Of a stretch of 64,000 nt of DNA, positions 54,003 through 63,110 are shown piece after piece. Position 1 is the first letter of the stretch. The number at the start of each line of letters is the position of its first letter. The notes beneath the pieces are model-generated. The model was not told the origin of the DNA. It was given only the letters and a program-made list of their open reading frames with translations, and searched no databases. A program made the translations under genes and the position numbers. The stretch is taken from assembly GCA_024643365.1 (NCBI GenBank), contig JAHENC010000005.1:62001-126000 (forward strand), written 5' to 3'. This DNA comes from Crocinitomicaceae bacterium. GTDB lineage: Bacteria > Bacteroidota > Bacteroidia > Flavobacteriales_D > Crocinitomicaceae.

Positions 54003-55550
54003 GTGAACCTAGAACTCGTTGTCGATACCAGGTCAAATGGAATTTGGATCGCTTTGTTGCGGGACGGCAAATTAATTGAATTACATGAGGATCGTGGTAA
54101 TTCAGATTTTGCTGTTGGCGACATCTATTTAGGAAGAGTACGTCGTGTGGTTCCTAGTTTGAACGCTGCATTTGTTGATGTTGGGTACGAAAAAGATGCT
54201 TTCTTGCATTATTTGGACCTTGGTCCACAGTACCATTCGCTTGCGCGATTTGTTAAAGAATCGATGCAAGGGAAACAAAATGTCGCAGATTTGCAATATT
54301 TCAAATTAGAGAAAGACATTCAAAAAGACGGTAAAATTAGCAATGTACTCTCTTCGTCACAGCCCATTTTGGTGCAGGTGGCAAAAGAGCCTATATCCAT
54401 GAAAGGACCTCGTTTGAGTTCTGAAGTGACGCTAGCCGGACGCTACCTAGTACTTGTACCTTTTTCAGATAAGATATCTGTTAGTCAAAAAATCAAAGAT
54501 TCGAACGAAAAGGACCGTTTAAAGGACCTTATGAATCGAATCAAACCAAAAAACTTTGGTGTCATTATTCGAACAGTGGCTGAAAATAAGTCGACTACCG
54601 ACTTGGAAACAGACCTTGAAAATTTGTTGGAAAAATGGCGCGGAATGCATGCGAATTTAAAGGGAATTCAACCTCCTCGTCGTGTGTTAGGTGAATTAAA
54701 TACGACCACTTCTATTCTTCGTGATTTGTTGAATGGAAACTTTACAAATATACATGTCAACGATCCAGCTTTAGCCTTGGAGATGAAGGAATATGTTTCA
54801 TCTATCGCTCCAGGAAGAGAGAAAATCGTTAAAAATTACGAAGGTAAAATTGACATTTTTGAACGTTTTGCCATCAATAAGCAGATAAAAGCGTTGTTCG
54901 GTAAGAAAGTTCCTTTACCTAGTGGAGGTTACTTAATCATTGAGCATACGGAAGCGATGCACGTAATTGATGTCAATAGTGGAAACCGTAAAGGTGCCGA
55001 CGGACAAGAATCGAATGCATTAGCAACAAACGTTGAAGCAGCGGAAGAAATTGCGCGTGTTTTACAATTGCGCGACATGGGTGGAATTGTTTGTGTTGAT
55101 TTTATCGACATGCACGAAAAAGAAAACAACAAAATTCTCTTCGAAAAAATGAAGGAATTTATGAAGTCTGACCGTGCAAAACACAACATGATTCCTCCGT
55201 CTAAGTTCGGTATTATTGAAATCACACGTCAACGTGTGCGACCAGAAACAGACATCGAAACTTCGGAAACGTGTCCAACATGTAACGGAAGTGGAGAAGT
55301 AACAGCCAGCATTCTTTTCTCGGAAGAAATCGAAAATAACTTGAGTTATTTATTGAACGACCGAAAAGAAAAAGGAGTTACCTTGTTGGTTCACCCGTAC
55401 TTGGAAGCATTCTTCAAAAAAGGCATCATCAGCAAACAGTTGCGTTGGTTCTTGAAATACAAACAATGGATTCCGGTTCGTGGTTTGACCGCTCATCATT
55501 TATTACAATATTCCTTCGTGAATAAATCAAACGAGGAAATTACCTTGTAA
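54003..55550 (+). CDS. rng: Ribonuclease G/E family endoribonuclease
   Basis: Single-strand-specific endoribonuclease acting in 16S rRNA maturation and mRNA turnover. The 515-residue protein starts at GTG (54003; sequence NLELVVDTRSNGIWIALL). An S1 domain is visible around DIYLGRVRRVVPSLNAAFVD (~40-60). The DNase I-like catalytic core includes HVIDVNSGNRKG and VCVDFIDMHEKEN with the metal-binding Asp residues. The zinc-link CPTCNGSGEV (~425) joins protomers. It lacks the long C-terminal degradosome scaffold of RNase E, so RNase G is the better name. Its stop overlaps the recX start in TAATG. Confidence 0.93.
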   Translation: MNLELVVDTRSNGIWIALLRDGKLIELHEDRGNSDFAVGDIYLGRVRRVVPSLNAAFVDVGYEKDAFLHYLDLGPQYHSLARFVKESMQGKQNVADLQYFKLEKDIQKDGKISNVLSSSQPILVQVAKEPISMKGPRLSSEVTLAGRYLVLVPFSDKISVSQKIKDSNEKDRLKDLMNRIKPKNFGVIIRTVAENKSTTDLETDLENLLEKWRGMHANLKGIQPPRRVLGELNTTTSILRDLLNGNFTNIHVNDPALALEMKEYVSSIAPGREKIVKNYEGKIDIFERFAINKQIKALFGKKVPLPSGGYLIIEHTEAMHVIDVNSGNRKGADGQESNALATNVEAAEEIARVLQLRDMGGIVCVDFIDMHEKENNKILFEKMKEFMKSDRAKHNMIPPSKFGIIEITRQRVRPETDIETSETCPTCNGSGEVTASILFSEEIENNLSYLLNDRKEKGVTLLVHPYLEAFFKKGIISKQLRWFLKYKQWIPVRGLTAHHLLQYSFVNKSNEEITL

Positions 55551-56017
55551 TGAATCCACCTGCTTTTTCAAAAGAGCAAATCATCTTTAAATTAGAAGCC
55601 TTTTGTGCTTATCAGGAACGCTGCGTCTCAGAGGTTCGAACGAAAGTTGAACGTTTGGGCGCAGATGAATCCTTGTCCCTCGAAATCATTAAACACCTTA
55701 AGGAAAATCGTTTTCTAGACGAAAAACGCTTCGTTGAAGCATACGTTCAGGGAAAACTACGCATCAAAAAATGGGGTAGACAGAAAATCAAAGCGGCACT
55801 TTTTCAAAAACGCATCGACGCTAAATTGATTCAAGAAGGCATTTATGCATTTATCTCAGATGAAGAATATCAAGAGGTGATGGAGTCCTTAATTGAACGA
55901 AAAAACCGTGAACTTTCCTCAGAAAAAAACCTACAAATAAAAAAGCAGAAACTGATGAGGTTCCTGCTTTCAAGAGGTTTTCAATACGACGAATTTTCGT
56001 CGCTGAATTTGGATTAG
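55550..56017 (+). CDS. recX: Regulatory protein RecX
   Basis: Binds RecA filaments and limits recombination activity. The 155-residue protein has the three-helix repeats of RecX: ERCVSEVRTKVERLG in repeat 1, IIKHLKENRFLDEKRFVEAY in repeat 2 and KKWGRQKIKAALFQK (~82-96) as the most conserved stretch. It is coupled to rng through TAATG and its last bases (TTAG) are shared with the convergent thioredoxin-like gene. recA is not in this window. The 3' end contains a terminator for the opposite-strand gene. Confidence 0.87.
   Translation: MNPPAFSKEQIIFKLEAFCAYQERCVSEVRTKVERLGADESLSLEIIKHLKENRFLDEKRFVEAYVQGKLRIKKWGRQKIKAALFQKRIDAKLIQEGIYAFISDEEYQEVMESLIERKNRELSSEKNLQIKKQKLMRFLLSRGFQYDEFSSLNLD
55935..55970 (-). 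terminator. Terminator of the thioredoxin-like gene, inside recX
   Basis: On the minus strand AAAGCAG-G-AAC pairs with GTT-T-CTGCTTT, with one internal mismatch, followed by a TTTTT-A-TTTG tract at 55944-55935. It lies about 44 bases past the stop codon of the thioredoxin-like gene, entirely within recX coding sequence. Confidence 0.6.
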
Positions 56018-56496
56018 TTCGGTTTGATAAGCGTGGTAGCGCTGTTGATCCAGTTTACCGGACCTCCCGCGATATATCCTTGTTGACCAAATTGTGTAAA
56101 GTTTATTTTTCCATCTTTTAATTTGTCTGCTTTAACGAAAAAACATGTAGGATAACCACGTACAGCAAATTGCTGCTGCAACATGCGGTTTTGTACTTTT
56201 AATTCTTCCGCTTGTTGAACGCTTGGACTAGGAAAATCGACTTCCACTAAAATCACGTTGTCTTGAGCCCACTTTTTAAACTCAGTTTGCGTAAACACTT
56301 CTTTTTGAAGTTTTTTACACCATCCACACCAGTCTGAACCAGTGAAAAACAACATCATCGGCTTGTTTTCTTTTTTGGATAATTCCATAGCCTTGTTTAA
56401 ATCTGTGTGCCATACTACATCTTCTTTTGCAGTTTTTTGGGCAAACAATTGTAGACTCGTTAAAAATATGATCGATAATAATGCAATGGTTTTCAT
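56014..56496 (-). CDS. Exported thioredoxin-fold protein
   Basis: A 160-residue protein: signal peptide MKTIALLSIIFLTSLQLFAQ, then a thioredoxin domain with the active site DWCGWCKK (Cys57, Cys60), preceded by MMLFFTG and with a cis-Pro in GYPTCFFVK (~120). The WCxWC site and the WHTDLNKAMELSKKENKPM start resemble the thioredoxin_7/DsbD-gamma-like family, which acts as a periplasmic reductase. I use the ATG at 56496 as the start; a frame from 56550 has a poor leader. Partner unknown. It is convergent with recX. Confidence 0.85.
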   Translation of the reverse strand: MKTIALLSIIFLTSLQLFAQKTAKEDVVWHTDLNKAMELSKKENKPMMLFFTGSDWCGWCKKLQKEVFTQTEFKKWAQDNVILVEVDFPSPSVQQAEELKVQNRMLQQQFAVRGYPTCFFVKADKLKDGKINFTQFGQQGYIAGGPVNWINSATTLIKPN

Positions 56497-56621
56497 ATAA
56501 TTTTTTTTTAAAATTAACAATAATTGCCTCGCTATCCAAAAACCGTGCAAAAGTTTCCAAGGAATTATTTTGATGCTATTTTCAATAAAAACAATATATT
56601 CGTTCCCTAAAACCTAAGCTT

Positions 56622-59063
56622 ATGAGATTAATTATTCTACTACTTTGTTTTATTCCTAACCTGCGATTTTACGCGCAAACCCCAACGCAAACTGTGAGAG
56701 GTAAAGTTTTCGATAGTGAAACGAATTTCCCTCTAAATGCTGTAAAAATTTCCATCGATGCGAATGATGGTAAATTGTATCGTGCGCTTTCCACAACCGA
56801 TGGAACGTGGGAAATTACAAAAGTTCCAGTCGGAAAACACGAATTAAGTGCGAATTATTCGTTCTATGATAGTAAGTCCATGACCATCGAAGTGAGTTCA
56901 GGACGCGAATTAATCCTTCAAATCCCTCTACAAGAGAAAATCTCAGAGCAAAATGAAGTGAGAGTACTAACAAAGAAACACGGTGAGGTCATCAATGAAA
57001 TGGCATTACTTTCAGCGCAACAATTTAGTGTTGAAGAAACAAACCGTTATCCAGGTTCCCGAATGGACCCCGCTCGTATGGCTTCAAATTTTGCAGGAGT
57101 AAATGGAGCAGATGACTCACGCAATGATATCGTAGTTCGTGGAAATTCTCCGCTTGGAGTGATTTACCGTGTGGAAGGAATCGATATTCCAAATCCAAAT
57201 CACTTTGCAATTGCTGGAAGCTCAGGTGGTCCTGTTTCCATCATTAATAATAAAATGCTTGGCAACTCTGATTTCTTTATGAGTGCCTTTCCAGCGGAGT
57301 ATGGAAATAGTACCTCAGGAGTTTTTGACTTAAAATTACGCAACGGAAACAATAAACAACATGAGTTTACTGGACAGTTCGGATTTCTTGGAACGGAATT
57401 CTTAGCGGAAGGACCACTTTCGAAAAACGGAAAATCTTCTTTTTTAGCAATGGGACGCTATTCAACGCTGTCTATGTTTCAATCCTTGGGAATTCAAATT
57501 GGAACATCTGCGATTCCAATTTATGGTGACGGAGCGTTCAAATTTAACTGGCAATTGAAAAATGGTGGCCAACTTTCCTTTTTTGGATTAGGTGGAGCGA
57601 GTGATATTTCCATCATGATTTCCGATAAAAAAGAATACTCCCAAGAATTTTATGGAGAAGGAGACCGCGACCAGTATTTTGGGACATCTATGTACACAAC
57701 TGGTTTCAATTACAAGAAAACTTTGAGTGAGAAAACATACATTTCTTCTACCTTGGCTTTCTCGCAAGAAGAACAACATACGAATCATGATTATTTAAAA
57801 GGACGTCAAGTGGATACATTGACACAAACCATTCAATTCGATTCGCTTTACGCAATGATGGCTTACAAATACACGATCCGTAAATTGTCAAGTTATACGG
57901 CAGTTAATCACAAAATCAATAAACAACACCTTTTGAAGGCGGGAATCATCCTGGACGTCATGAATATGAATTTCTTGGATTCTTGTTTGAGTGATTTGGA
58001 TGATCAAAACACATGGAAAGTTCGTTGGGATTATCAAGGAACTGCCGCTTTAGTTCAACCATTCGTTCAGTGGAAATGGCGCATTAATGAAAACATGGAC
58101 TTCTCTGCCGGACTTCATGCGCAGTATTTTACACTGTCTAATAGCGTTAGTCCATTAGAACCTCGCATCGGATGGAAATATCGTATGAAAGGCAATCAGT
58201 CCATCTTCGCGGGTGGAGGCTTACACAGTCAGACACAACCCTATTATACGTATGCGTACAAAGTCTTACCAAATCAAGCAAGCAATCCAGCAAGTAACAT
58301 GAATGTCGGATTCACCAAAAGCATCCATTCTGGAATTGGCTATGAAAAATCCTTTACGAAAGGATTCAACATCAAAACAGAGGCGTATTACCAACATTTG
58401 TACGATGTGCCTGTATCTATTACACCGTCTTCCTTCTCGATGATCAACGTTGGATCCGGATTCTCGCGTTTGTTCCAAGATTCCTTACAAAATACAGGAA
58501 CTGGATACAACTACGGATTGGAATTAACGGTTCAGAAATACTTCGACAAAACCTTCTTCTTCTTGTTCACAGGATCGATTTTCGATTCCAAATACAAAGG
58601 AAGCGATGGCATTCTTCGCAATACTTCGTACAACGGAAATTACGTAGTGAATTTATTGGCTGGAAAAGAATTTAACATCAATGCGAAAAACACCATTGGA
58701 ATTGGATTCAAGGTGACAAGAGCTGGTGGAAAACGCTATGGCCTTGTGGATGTAGCGGCATCGAATGCGGCTAAAGAAATTTTGTTCTTGGATAGCGCGT
58801 TCAACGATTACAAATTCCAAGATTACTTCCGTTTGGACTTAAAAATCAGTTGGAGAAAAAATGCGGATAAAGTAACGCATGAGATTGGTTTGGACTTAGT
58901 GAACTTATTAAATACGAAAAACTTATTGAGTTTAACCTACAATCCTGCGATTTTACCACAAGACATCGCTAATCCGAATTACCAACCATATAGCCAAAAT
59001 ACCCAACTTGGTTTCTTGCCTATTTTCTACTACAAAATTGATTTTAAAGTGGCTAGAAGATAG
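56622..59063 (+). CDS. TonB-dependent outer-membrane receptor with carboxypeptidase-regulatory-like domain
   Basis: An 813-residue receptor. Signal peptide MRLIILLLCFIPNLRFYAQ; a CarboxypepD_reg-like beta-sandwich (~25-105, VRGKVFDSETNFPLNAVKI); a plug domain (~120-240) with NDIVVRGNSPLGVIYRVEGI and the ANYSFYD-like region before it; then a beta-barrel to the C-terminal aromatic-basic end (FKVARR). The TonB box is not obvious. The transported substrate is unknown, since no SusD-like partner lies nearby; uptake of a small ligand such as a siderophore, vitamin or peptide is possible. Followed by recO at a TAGTG junction. Confidence 0.88.
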   Translation: MRLIILLLCFIPNLRFYAQTPTQTVRGKVFDSETNFPLNAVKISIDANDGKLYRALSTTDGTWEITKVPVGKHELSANYSFYDSKSMTIEVSSGRELILQIPLQEKISEQNEVRVLTKKHGEVINEMALLSAQQFSVEETNRYPGSRMDPARMASNFAGVNGADDSRNDIVVRGNSPLGVIYRVEGIDIPNPNHFAIAGSSGGPVSIINNKMLGNSDFFMSAFPAEYGNSTSGVFDLKLRNGNNKQHEFTGQFGFLGTEFLAEGPLSKNGKSSFLAMGRYSTLSMFQSLGIQIGTSAIPIYGDGAFKFNWQLKNGGQLSFFGLGGASDISIMISDKKEYSQEFYGEGDRDQYFGTSMYTTGFNYKKTLSEKTYISSTLAFSQEEQHTNHDYLKGRQVDTLTQTIQFDSLYAMMAYKYTIRKLSSYTAVNHKINKQHLLKAGIILDVMNMNFLDSCLSDLDDQNTWKVRWDYQGTAALVQPFVQWKWRINENMDFSAGLHAQYFTLSNSVSPLEPRIGWKYRMKGNQSIFAGGGLHSQTQPYYTYAYKVLPNQASNPASNMNVGFTKSIHSGIGYEKSFTKGFNIKTEAYYQHLYDVPVSITPSSFSMINVGSGFSRLFQDSLQNTGTGYNYGLELTVQKYFDKTFFFLFTGSIFDSKYKGSDGILRNTSYNGNYVVNLLAGKEFNINAKNTIGIGFKVTRAGGKRYGLVDVAASNAAKEILFLDSAFNDYKFQDYFRLDLKISWRKNADKVTHEIGLDLVNLLNTKNLLSLTYNPAILPQDIANPNYQPYSQNTQLGFLPIFYYKIDFKVARR

Positions 59064-59758
59064 TGAAATCGAAGGAACTTGGTATTTTAATTGACAAACA
59101 CCATTATTCAGAAAGCAGTAGCATCCTGAATTTTTACACTCTTGAAAAGGGTTACGCTAGTTTCATTTTCAAAGGAGTCAAAAAGAAAGGCAAGTCCTTG
59201 AATCAATTGGGCTTATATGAAATAAGCTATTTTAAAAGACCGGAAAGTGAGCTAGGCATCATCCAAACCATGGATTATGCCTGGACTCCTTCCAACCTCT
59301 ATACGCAACCACAGAAAGTCATGTTGGTGTTTTTCATGGCGGATGTACTCAAGCAAACCATCAAGCAACAAGGCCCAGATCCACAGTTGTTCGAATACGT
59401 TCAAGCGCAACTCATCGACTTAGAAACACGCACGGATGACTTTATTTTTCCTACGCAATTCTTGGCTCAATACATGCAATTTTTGGGTTATGCACCACTT
59501 TTTGATGAAGAAGAAGCAAGTGCTTTTGATATCGAGCGTGGCATGTTTACAAATACACCTAGTGGAAGTAAATACGTTCAGGATCCAGCGGTATTGTCCT
59601 TCTTGAAGGCTCAGTTTTTAAAAGAAACGACGGAAAACTATCCGAAGGATGTCGTTCGAAAAAGCCTAGAAGTTTTGGTCAATTATGCCGAACTTCACCT
59701 GCCAAATTTTAGTTTGAAAGTAACCATGGAGGTTATTCGAGATACGCTTTATGCGTGA
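59063..59758 (+). CDS. recO: DNA repair protein RecO
   Basis: RecFOR pathway protein that helps load RecA onto SSB-coated DNA. The 231-residue protein starts at GTG (59063) one base before the end of the TonB receptor frame, in the overlap TAGTG. The OB-fold N-terminus is ILIDKHHYSESSSILNFYTL, followed by the helical domain (FIFPTQFLAQYMQFLGYAPL). The zinc-finger Cys of E. coli-type RecO are not seen, as in other Bacteroidota as far as I recall. It is convergent with tadA with no base between stop codons. Confidence 0.88.
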   Translation: MKSKELGILIDKHHYSESSSILNFYTLEKGYASFIFKGVKKKGKSLNQLGLYEISYFKRPESELGIIQTMDYAWTPSNLYTQPQKVMLVFFMADVLKQTIKQQGPDPQLFEYVQAQLIDLETRTDDFIFPTQFLAQYMQFLGYAPLFDEEEASAFDIERGMFTNTPSGSKYVQDPAVLSFLKAQFLKETTENYPKDVVRKSLEVLVNYAELHLPNFSLKVTMEVIRDTLYA

Positions 59759-60202
59759 TTAACGCTTACGTGCGAAGAAATCTTTCAACAATTGTTGACA
59801 TTCCACTTCCATAATGCCATTCGTTACCAAAGTGGTAGGATGATACAAGGATTTTTCTTGTAGTCCTGCACCACGACGATCATCTCTTGCACCAAAAACT
59901 ACTTTGTCTATTTGAGACCAATACAAGGCCCCAGCACACATGCAGCAAGGTTCTAAAGTGACAAACAAGGTACATTCCTTCAAGTACTTTGCACCTAAAT
60001 ATTGCGAAGCGGCAGTAATCGCTTGAATTTCCGCATGTGCCGTAACATCTGTTAACTTCTCCGTTAGGTTGTGACCACGTGCAATGATTTGATTTTTGCA
60101 AACAATGACTGCTCCCACGGGAACTTCGTCTTGATCGAAGGCTTTTTGAGCTTCCAAATAAGCCTGCTTCATGAAATATTGGTCGTTGAATGGATCTAGC
60201 AT
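59759..60202 (-). CDS. tadA: tRNA-specific adenosine deaminase TadA
   Basis: Deaminates A34 to inosine in the tRNA-Arg(ACG) anticodon. The 147-residue zinc deaminase has the catalytic His56 and Glu58 (TAHAEIQAI) and the zinc Cys86 and Cys89 (EPCCMCAGAL). Size and the DPFNDQYFMKQAYLEAQKAF start fit TadA better than free-nucleoside deaminases. It has no close co-directional partner. Confidence 0.93.
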   Translation of the reverse strand: MLDPFNDQYFMKQAYLEAQKAFDQDEVPVGAVIVCKNQIIARGHNLTEKLTDVTAHAEIQAITAASQYLGAKYLKECTLFVTLEPCCMCAGALYWSQIDKVVFGARDDRRGAGLQEKSLYHPTTLVTNGIMEVECQQLLKDFFARKR

Positions 60203-60301
60203 AGCACAAGATTAGTAACAATCTCTTTAACCCACAAGCGAATGTTTAGAAGAATTTTAGGCTTTCTGTTGTTTCAAGCGCCCTTCTTTTTACATTCGGA
60301 G

Positions 60302-60838
60302 ATGAAAATGTTGGACCTCATTATTTTACTTCCACTCATCTACGGCGCATACAAAGGCTACAAGCGTGGATTCATCATGTCTCTGTTTATGTTGTTGGCA
60401 GTTATTGTCGGTTTATATGCAGCTTTTCATTTTACTGATGTCATTGTTGGCTATGGAAAAGAACACTTTTCTTGGACCAGCAGCTACATTGCTCCTGTGA
60501 CATTTTTGAGTTTGTTTTTAGTAGTAGGAGCAGGGGTGTATTTTGGGGGAAAAGTATTGGAAAGTGTCATTAAGTTAGCAAAATTGTCTGTGTTGAATAG
60601 TTTGGCTGGGGCATTGTTGGGCTTACTACAATGGACTTACTTTGTCGGAAGTTTATTGTTGATGCTCATTTCTTTCGATCAAAAGGAAACAATCATTTCC
60701 AAGGAGACGAAACAGCATTCCATCATCTTACCGCTTATAACAACCGTTCTCCACGGATCCATTCCAGGGGTAAGTTCCAGTGCTCTTTTTGAATATTACG
60801 AAACTCAAATCAATCCTCCGAAACATGAAAAACATTAA
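60302..60838 (+). CDS. CvpA-family membrane protein
   Basis: A 178-residue, four-helix inner-membrane protein of the CvpA family, named for E. coli colicin V production, with an uncertain general role in the envelope. The start MLDLIILLPLIYGAYKGYKR is the family signature, and the helices around IMSLFMLLAVIVGLYAAFHF (~25-45), YIAPVTFLSLFLVVGAGVYF (~65-85) and ALLGLLQWTYFVGSLLLML (~105-125) follow. The ATG at 60242 would add a 20-residue hydrophobic leader (MFRRILGFLLFQAPFFLHSE); I prefer 60302. The gene overlaps the next by 14 bases. Confidence 0.8.
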   Translation: MKMLDLIILLPLIYGAYKGYKRGFIMSLFMLLAVIVGLYAAFHFTDVIVGYGKEHFSWTSSYIAPVTFLSLFLVVGAGVYFGGKVLESVIKLAKLSVLNSLAGALLGLLQWTYFVGSLLLMLISFDQKETIISKETKQHSIILPLITTVLHGSIPGVSSSALFEYYETQINPPKHEKH

Positions 60839-61337
60839 GTTCATTCTTTTTCTATTTTTCGTGCATCAGTTGAGTGCACAAGGTATTTTAGACCGAAAAG
60901 AACCGAAGAAAGTAATGAAATCTGGACCCTACATAGGCATTCAAAGTGGGCGATTTTATGCTGGAGAAATTGGTTTAGAAAAACAATGGAAACGTTCGGA
61001 TAAGTTCCTTGAATCAACGACCAATGCTCTGCATATGGGAGTGAATTATTCTTATGACTTCACTCACTTCAATCCAGTTTTAGGCTACGACCTTGGCTTC
61101 TGGCATAAGGAAAACACCGTCGGACTAACCTACGGAATGAACGTCTGTATGCGTACAAATTTTGAGCAGTACCGTGTGGGGATTTGTCCAACAATCGGCA
61201 TCAAAATCCTCCAATTCCACATTCAAACTGGCTACCATTTACTATACCCTTTCAACCGAAATTATACTTCGTTCGATACGAACACCATTTTCTTGAGTGC
61301 ACGGTTTTTAATCGTGAATGAGCGAGAGAGGAAATAA
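60825..61337 (+). CDS. Small exported beta-rich protein, unknown
   Basis: I do not recognise this 170-residue protein. Signal peptide MKNIKFILFLFFVHQLSAQ; the mature part alternates polar and aromatic residues in strands (GPYIGIQSGRFYAGEIGLEK, ALHMGVNYSYDFTHFNPVLG, TNTIFLSARFLIVNERERK), typical of a small outer-membrane barrel of about eight strands, though its C-terminus is basic rather than aromatic. It starts within the last codons of the cvpA gene (14-base overlap) and is followed by a strong terminator, so the two form a bicistronic unit. Confidence 0.65.
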   Translation: MKNIKFILFLFFVHQLSAQGILDRKEPKKVMKSGPYIGIQSGRFYAGEIGLEKQWKRSDKFLESTTNALHMGVNYSYDFTHFNPVLGYDLGFWHKENTVGLTYGMNVCMRTNFEQYRVGICPTIGIKILQFHIQTGYHLLYPFNRNYTSFDTNTIFLSARFLIVNERERK

Positions 61338-61345
61338 TTGACAAC

Positions 61346-61378
61346 AAAAAGCCCCAACGTTTCCGTCAGGGCTTTTTT
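61346..61378. terminator. Bidirectional terminator between the small exported-protein gene and the ALDH gene
   Basis: AAAAAGCCC (61346-61354) pairs with GGGCTTTTTT (61369-61378) around a small inner ACG/CGT stem. A T-run follows on the plus strand and the A-run gives a T-run on the minus strand, so it can serve both convergent genes. Confidence 0.8.
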
Positions 61379-61398
61379 ATTTCTAGAAGCTAAACTTC

Positions 61399-62952
61399 TT
61401 ACAAATCAAACTTGATTCCTTGTGCTAAAGGCAAACTATCTGAATAGTTGATGGTGTTTGTCTGACGACGCATGTATACTTTCCATGCATCAGATCCAGA
61501 CTCGCGTCCACCACCTGTTTCTTTCTCTCCACCGAAAGCTCCACCAATCTCCGCACCTGATGTTCCGATGTTGACATTCGCGATTCCACAGTCAGATCCA
61601 GCTGCTGCTAAGAATGCTTCAGATTCTTTCAACTCATTCGTCATGATCGCAGATGAAAGTCCTTGAGGAACGCCATTTTGTAAAGCAATTGCTTCGTAAA
61701 CGTCTCCGCTGTATTTCATTACGTAAAGAATTGGTGCGAATGTTTCGTGTTGTACGATTGCAAAGTGATTCTCAGCTTCGATGATGCATGGTTTCACGTA
61801 ACATCCAGACTCATAGCCTGGACCGCTCAACACGCCACCTTCAACCAATACTTTTCCACCTTCTTTTTGTGCTGCTTCAATTGCATGCAAGTAATTGTTC
61901 ACCGCGTCTTGGTCAATTAATGGTCCAACGTGGTTATTTTGATCCAATGGATTTCCAATGCTCAATTGCTTGTATGCCGATGTCAATGCTTCCGTTACTT
62001 TATCATAGATAGATGCATGAACAATCAAACGACGTGTAGATGTACAACGTTGTCCTGCTGTTCCAACGGCTCCAAATACGGCTCCTGGAACAACCATTTT
62101 CAAATCTGCACTTGGCGTGATGATAATCGCATTGTTTCCTCCTAACTCTAATAAAGAACGACCTAAACGCTCTCCAACTGCTGCTCCAACAGATTTACCC
62201 ATGCGTGTAGATCCAGTTGCAGAGATTAACGGCACACGTCCGTCATTCGCCATTAATTTTCCGATTTCGGCGTCGCCGATGATCACGTTTGATACTCCTT
62301 CTGGAACACCATTCGCTTCGAATACTTCTTGTGTGATGCGTTGACATGCAATGGCTGTTAAAGGTGTTTTTTCGGATGGTTTCCAAATACACACGTCTCC
62401 ACATACCCAAGCCAATGCTGTATTCCAATTCCAAACGGCAACTGGGAAGTTAAACGCTGAAATGATTCCAACGATTCCAAGTGGATGGTATTGTTCGTAC
62501 ATGCGGTGTCCTGGACGCTCAGAATGCATGGTTAATCCATATAACTGACGTGAAAGTCCAACAGCGAAGTCACAGATGTCAATCATCTCTTGTACTTCAC
62601 CTAGTCCTTCTTGAAGTGATTTCCCCATCTCGTAAGAAACCAATTTCCCAAGTGGCTCTTTGTAAAAACGAATGCGCTCTGCTAATTGACGCACAACTTC
62701 TCCACGTTTCGGAGCTGGAATTTTACGCCATTCAACGAATGCTCCTTGTGCTTTTTCAATTAACGCATTGTAATCTGCTGCTGTAGCAGACTTAACCGAA
62801 GCAATTAATTTTCCATCTACAGGTGAGATGGAGTCAATAGTTGCTCCTGTTGTATTCATCCAGTTACTTCCTGTGGAAGCACCTGAATTTGTAGATTGAA
62901 TTCCTAGTTGCGCTAGAATTCCTTTCATTTCTTCAGATCCGATTGTTGACAT
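61399..62952 (-). CDS. NAD-dependent aldehyde dehydrogenase, ALDH7/AmaB-like
   Basis: A 517-residue aldehyde dehydrogenase. The catalytic Cys is in GQRCTSTRR and the general-base Glu in LLELGGNN, with the NAD loop ATGSTRMGKSV between. The sequence NFPVAVWNWNTALAWVCGD and the GGAFGGEKETGGGRESGSD end are typical of ALDH7 (antiquitin/AmaB), which oxidises alpha-aminoadipic semialdehyde in lysine breakdown. No other lysine-degradation gene is nearby, so this role is by family. It is the only gene on its transcript, ended by the bidirectional terminator. Confidence 0.88.
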   Translation of the reverse strand: MSTIGSEEMKGILAQLGIQSTNSGASTGSNWMNTTGATIDSISPVDGKLIASVKSATAADYNALIEKAQGAFVEWRKIPAPKRGEVVRQLAERIRFYKEPLGKLVSYEMGKSLQEGLGEVQEMIDICDFAVGLSRQLYGLTMHSERPGHRMYEQYHPLGIVGIISAFNFPVAVWNWNTALAWVCGDVCIWKPSEKTPLTAIACQRITQEVFEANGVPEGVSNVIIGDAEIGKLMANDGRVPLISATGSTRMGKSVGAAVGERLGRSLLELGGNNAIIITPSADLKMVVPGAVFGAVGTAGQRCTSTRRLIVHASIYDKVTEALTSAYKQLSIGNPLDQNNHVGPLIDQDAVNNYLHAIEAAQKEGGKVLVEGGVLSGPGYESGCYVKPCIIEAENHFAIVQHETFAPILYVMKYSGDVYEAIALQNGVPQGLSSAIMTNELKESEAFLAAAGSDCGIANVNIGTSGAEIGGAFGGEKETGGGRESGSDAWKVYMRRQTNTINYSDSLPLAQGIKFDL

Positions 62953-62971
62953 AGTTGATTGTTTTGTAGGA

Positions 62972-62979
62972 CAAATTTA
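62972..62979 (-). promoter_or_regulatory. -7 box TAAATTTG of the ALDH gene
   Basis: Exact TAnnTTTG match on the minus strand, 19 bases before the ATG at 62952. Confidence 0.5.
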
Positions 62980-63084
62980 CACATTTCTCCTGCTTTGAAC
63001 GGTAACTTAAGTAGAAGTACGATAGAAATTCCATTCGTCACTCGCTTTCTGTCCGCCTGTCCTTCCATTTAGGGATATCTTTTG

Positions 63085-63092
63085 TATTTTTG
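63085..63092 (+). promoter_or_regulatory. -7 box TATTTTTG of aspS
   Basis: Exact TAnnTTTG match 18 bases before the aspS ATG at 63111. A second, one-mismatch box (TATCTTTT) starts at 63076. Confidence 0.5.
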
Positions 63093-63110
63093 CCATTCAA
63101 AATCAATGTT

